Assembly (NCBI GenBank): GCA_902493545.1
Contig: CABUQI010000095.1
Coordinates: forward strand, 1-5,188
Length of the DNA: 5,188 nucleotides
Direction: 5' to 3'
Source of the DNA: an uncultured Collinsella sp.
GTDB taxonomy: Bacteria; Actinomycetota; Coriobacteriia; Coriobacteriales; Coriobacteriaceae
Shown here: positions 4,078-5,188 of the stretch, one piece after another
Layout of the letters: each line of letters starts with the position of its first letter
Position numbering within the stretch: the first letter of the stretch is position 1
The notes under the pieces: model-generated
Told to the model about the DNA's origin: nothing
Database searches by the model: none
Seen by the model: the letters and a program-made list of their open reading frames with translations, nothing else
Translations under genes and position numbers: made by a program

Positions 4078-5188
4078 CTACATACGCCCCAATTCGCCCA
4101 CGATATGGCCCACGCGATCCTCGGGCTCCTTGACCTCGACGCCGTTGTAGCGGAAGAACCGCGCCGGGTCGTGCATCAGGTCCTCGAGCGGCACCAGCAC
4201 AAAGTCGCGCTCGCCGATCAGCGGATGCGGCAGACGCAGCTTCTTGCCGCCGTGGGTCTCACCATCAATCCACAGCAGGTCCAAGTCGATGGTGCGCGGG
4301 CCGTTGGCCTTGGCCTTCTTGGAGCGGTCGCGACCCAGCTCGGCCTCGATCTTCATGAGCTCGTCAAGCAGCACCAGCGGAGCCAGCTCGGTCTTGATCT
4401 CGATGACGGCGTTGGCAAATGCGTCCTGGCGCGTCTCGTAGGCCGGCTCGCTCTCGTAGATGCGCGAGCAGTTGGACACGCAGGTGAGCGGGATCTCGGC
4501 AATCATGTCGCGCGCAGCGCGGATGTTGTCGCAGCGATGCCCCAGGTTGGAACCCACGGCCACAAACGCGCGGCGCGGTTGCGGTTTGGCAACGGCCCAG
4601 TAACCGTTCAGGAACTGCGCAAAGCCCGCAACGTCATGTACGCGCACGATGTTGGCGCCGGCCTGGATGGCGCCCAGGCACACACCAAACGTGGCGGCAT
4701 CGCGCTCGGCGGCCTCGGTCACGCCCGAGACGGCGCCCACAAAGCGCTTGCGCGACACGGCGCACATGAGCGGATAGCCCAGCGACGCCATCTTGGCGGT
4801 CTCGCGCTGGATGACGATGTCTTCGTTGGCCGTCTTGCCAAAGCCCGGGCCGGGATCGATGCAGATACGGTCGCGCGACACGCCGGCATGGATGAGCGTG
4901 CGGGCCTGGTCGGACAGAAAGCCCATGACGCGGCGCATGATGGGCGCAGAATCGGGCAGGGTAAAGCGGCGGAGCTGCGAGGTGGGCACATAGGCTTCCT
5001 CACGGCGGGCACTGCGGCGCATCATGGCGGCCAGGTGGTCGCTGGGCTCTGGTGCGGCTTCGGTAGCTGCGGGCACGGTCTCGGGCCCTGCAGTCTCGGC
5101 GGCAGGAGCGGTCTGTTCGGCAGCCGGCGTCTCTGGCTCGGACTCGGGTGCGGGCTCCGGTTCGCCAAACGGCAGCGAGGGCTGTACC
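4078..5188 (-). CDS. folP-folK: Dihydropteroate synthase-HPPK fusion (folP-folK), N-terminus outside the window
   Basis: Two folate enzymes lie in one frame, open to the right edge (369 residues visible). The synthase part joins 6-hydroxymethyl-dihydropterin diphosphate to p-aminobenzoate and shows DPGPGFGKT (4831-4857), SRKRF (4741-4755, the substrate lysine) and RVHDV (4630-4644, Arg and His of the phosphate site). From about 4569 the HPPK domain begins with AFVAVGSNLG and includes RIYESEPAY, DAFANAV and GPRTIDLDLL, whose two Asp bind the magnesium ions used to pyrophosphorylate the pterin; LPHPL and ERDFVL follow. A GTG at 5074-5076 is not the start: it lies inside the synthase domain and the frame continues upstream. 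Residues coded by 5041-5163 are E/P/A/T-rich, an insert not expected in this enzyme. The stop TAG touches the next gene's ATG. Confidence 0.93.
   Translation of the reverse strand, partial: VQPSLPFGEPEPAPESEPETPAAEQTAPAAETAGPETVPAATEAAPEPSDHLAAMMRRSARREEAYVPTSQLRRFTLPDSAPIMRRVMGFLSDQARTLIHAGVSRDRICIDPGPGFGKTANEDIVIQRETAKMASLGYPLMCAVSRKRFVGAVSGVTEAAERDAATFGVCLGAIQAGANIVRVHDVAGFAQFLNGYWAVAKPQPRRAFVAVGSNLGHRCDNIRAARDMIAEIPLTCVSNCSRIYESEPAYETRQDAFANAVIEIKTELAPLVLLDELMKIEAELGRDRSKKAKANGPRTIDLDLLWIDGETHGGKKLRLPHPLIGERDFVLVPLEDLMHDPARFFRYNGVEVKEPEDRVGHIVGELGRM

Noticed and set aside
3341..4150. Long plus-strand frame opposite the ligase-like gene
   Set aside because: It is Ser/Ala/Pro/Thr-rich without a domain, as expected of an antisense shadow of GC-rich coding DNA. 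The minus-strand frame carries the family motifs.
4078..5076. Treating the GTG at 5074-5076 as the real start of folP-folK
   Set aside because: The frame stays open to the window edge, and a start there would remove the N-terminal half of the synthase barrel.

Overview
The window looks like chromosomal DNA from a high-GC gut actinobacterium of the Coriobacteriia, most likely Collinsella or a close relative. This is inferred from protein style and composition: GC-rich core genes, an Old Yellow Enzyme-type reductase, a fused folate gene and an AAA/DUF4143 ATPase. No database search was possible.

Layout. (1) Positions 1-322, minus strand: the N-terminal part of an FMN-dependent ene-reductase-like protein, running off the left edge. 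(2) 323-774: a gene-free stretch with a G-rich tract, an array of three imperfect palindromes spaced 80-81 bp apart, and a tRNA terminator. (3) 775-851, minus: an initiator tRNA-fMet with its own promoter and terminator. (4) 1049-1822, plus: type III pantothenate kinase (coaX), first step of CoA synthesis, preceded by a -10-like box and a perfect 16-bp palindrome. (5) 1876-3278: an island of lower GC holding one minus-strand gene for an AAA-type ATPase with a C-terminal DUF4143 domain. One copy of a 41-bp hairpin repeat lies just past its stop and two copies lie upstream. (6) 3376-4077, minus: a biotin-protein-ligase-like protein that lacks several canonical active-site motifs. (7) 4078-5188, minus, running off the right edge: a dihydropteroate synthase fused to HPPK (folP-folK), with an unusual E/P/A-rich insert in the synthase half.

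How the genes relate. The folP-folK fusion and the ligase-like gene are one transcription unit: the stop codon of the first directly abuts the start codon of the second, in the same reading frame. That unit and coaX converge, and both are cofactor genes (folate, biotin-like, CoA). The ATPase gene sits in the junction between them. Its lower GC, its unrelated function and its flanking hairpin repeats suggest it was inserted between the ends of two housekeeping units.

The best leads are the hairpin-flanked ATPase cassette, the three-unit palindrome array, the low-complexity insert in the synthase, and the degenerate ligase translated directly after it.
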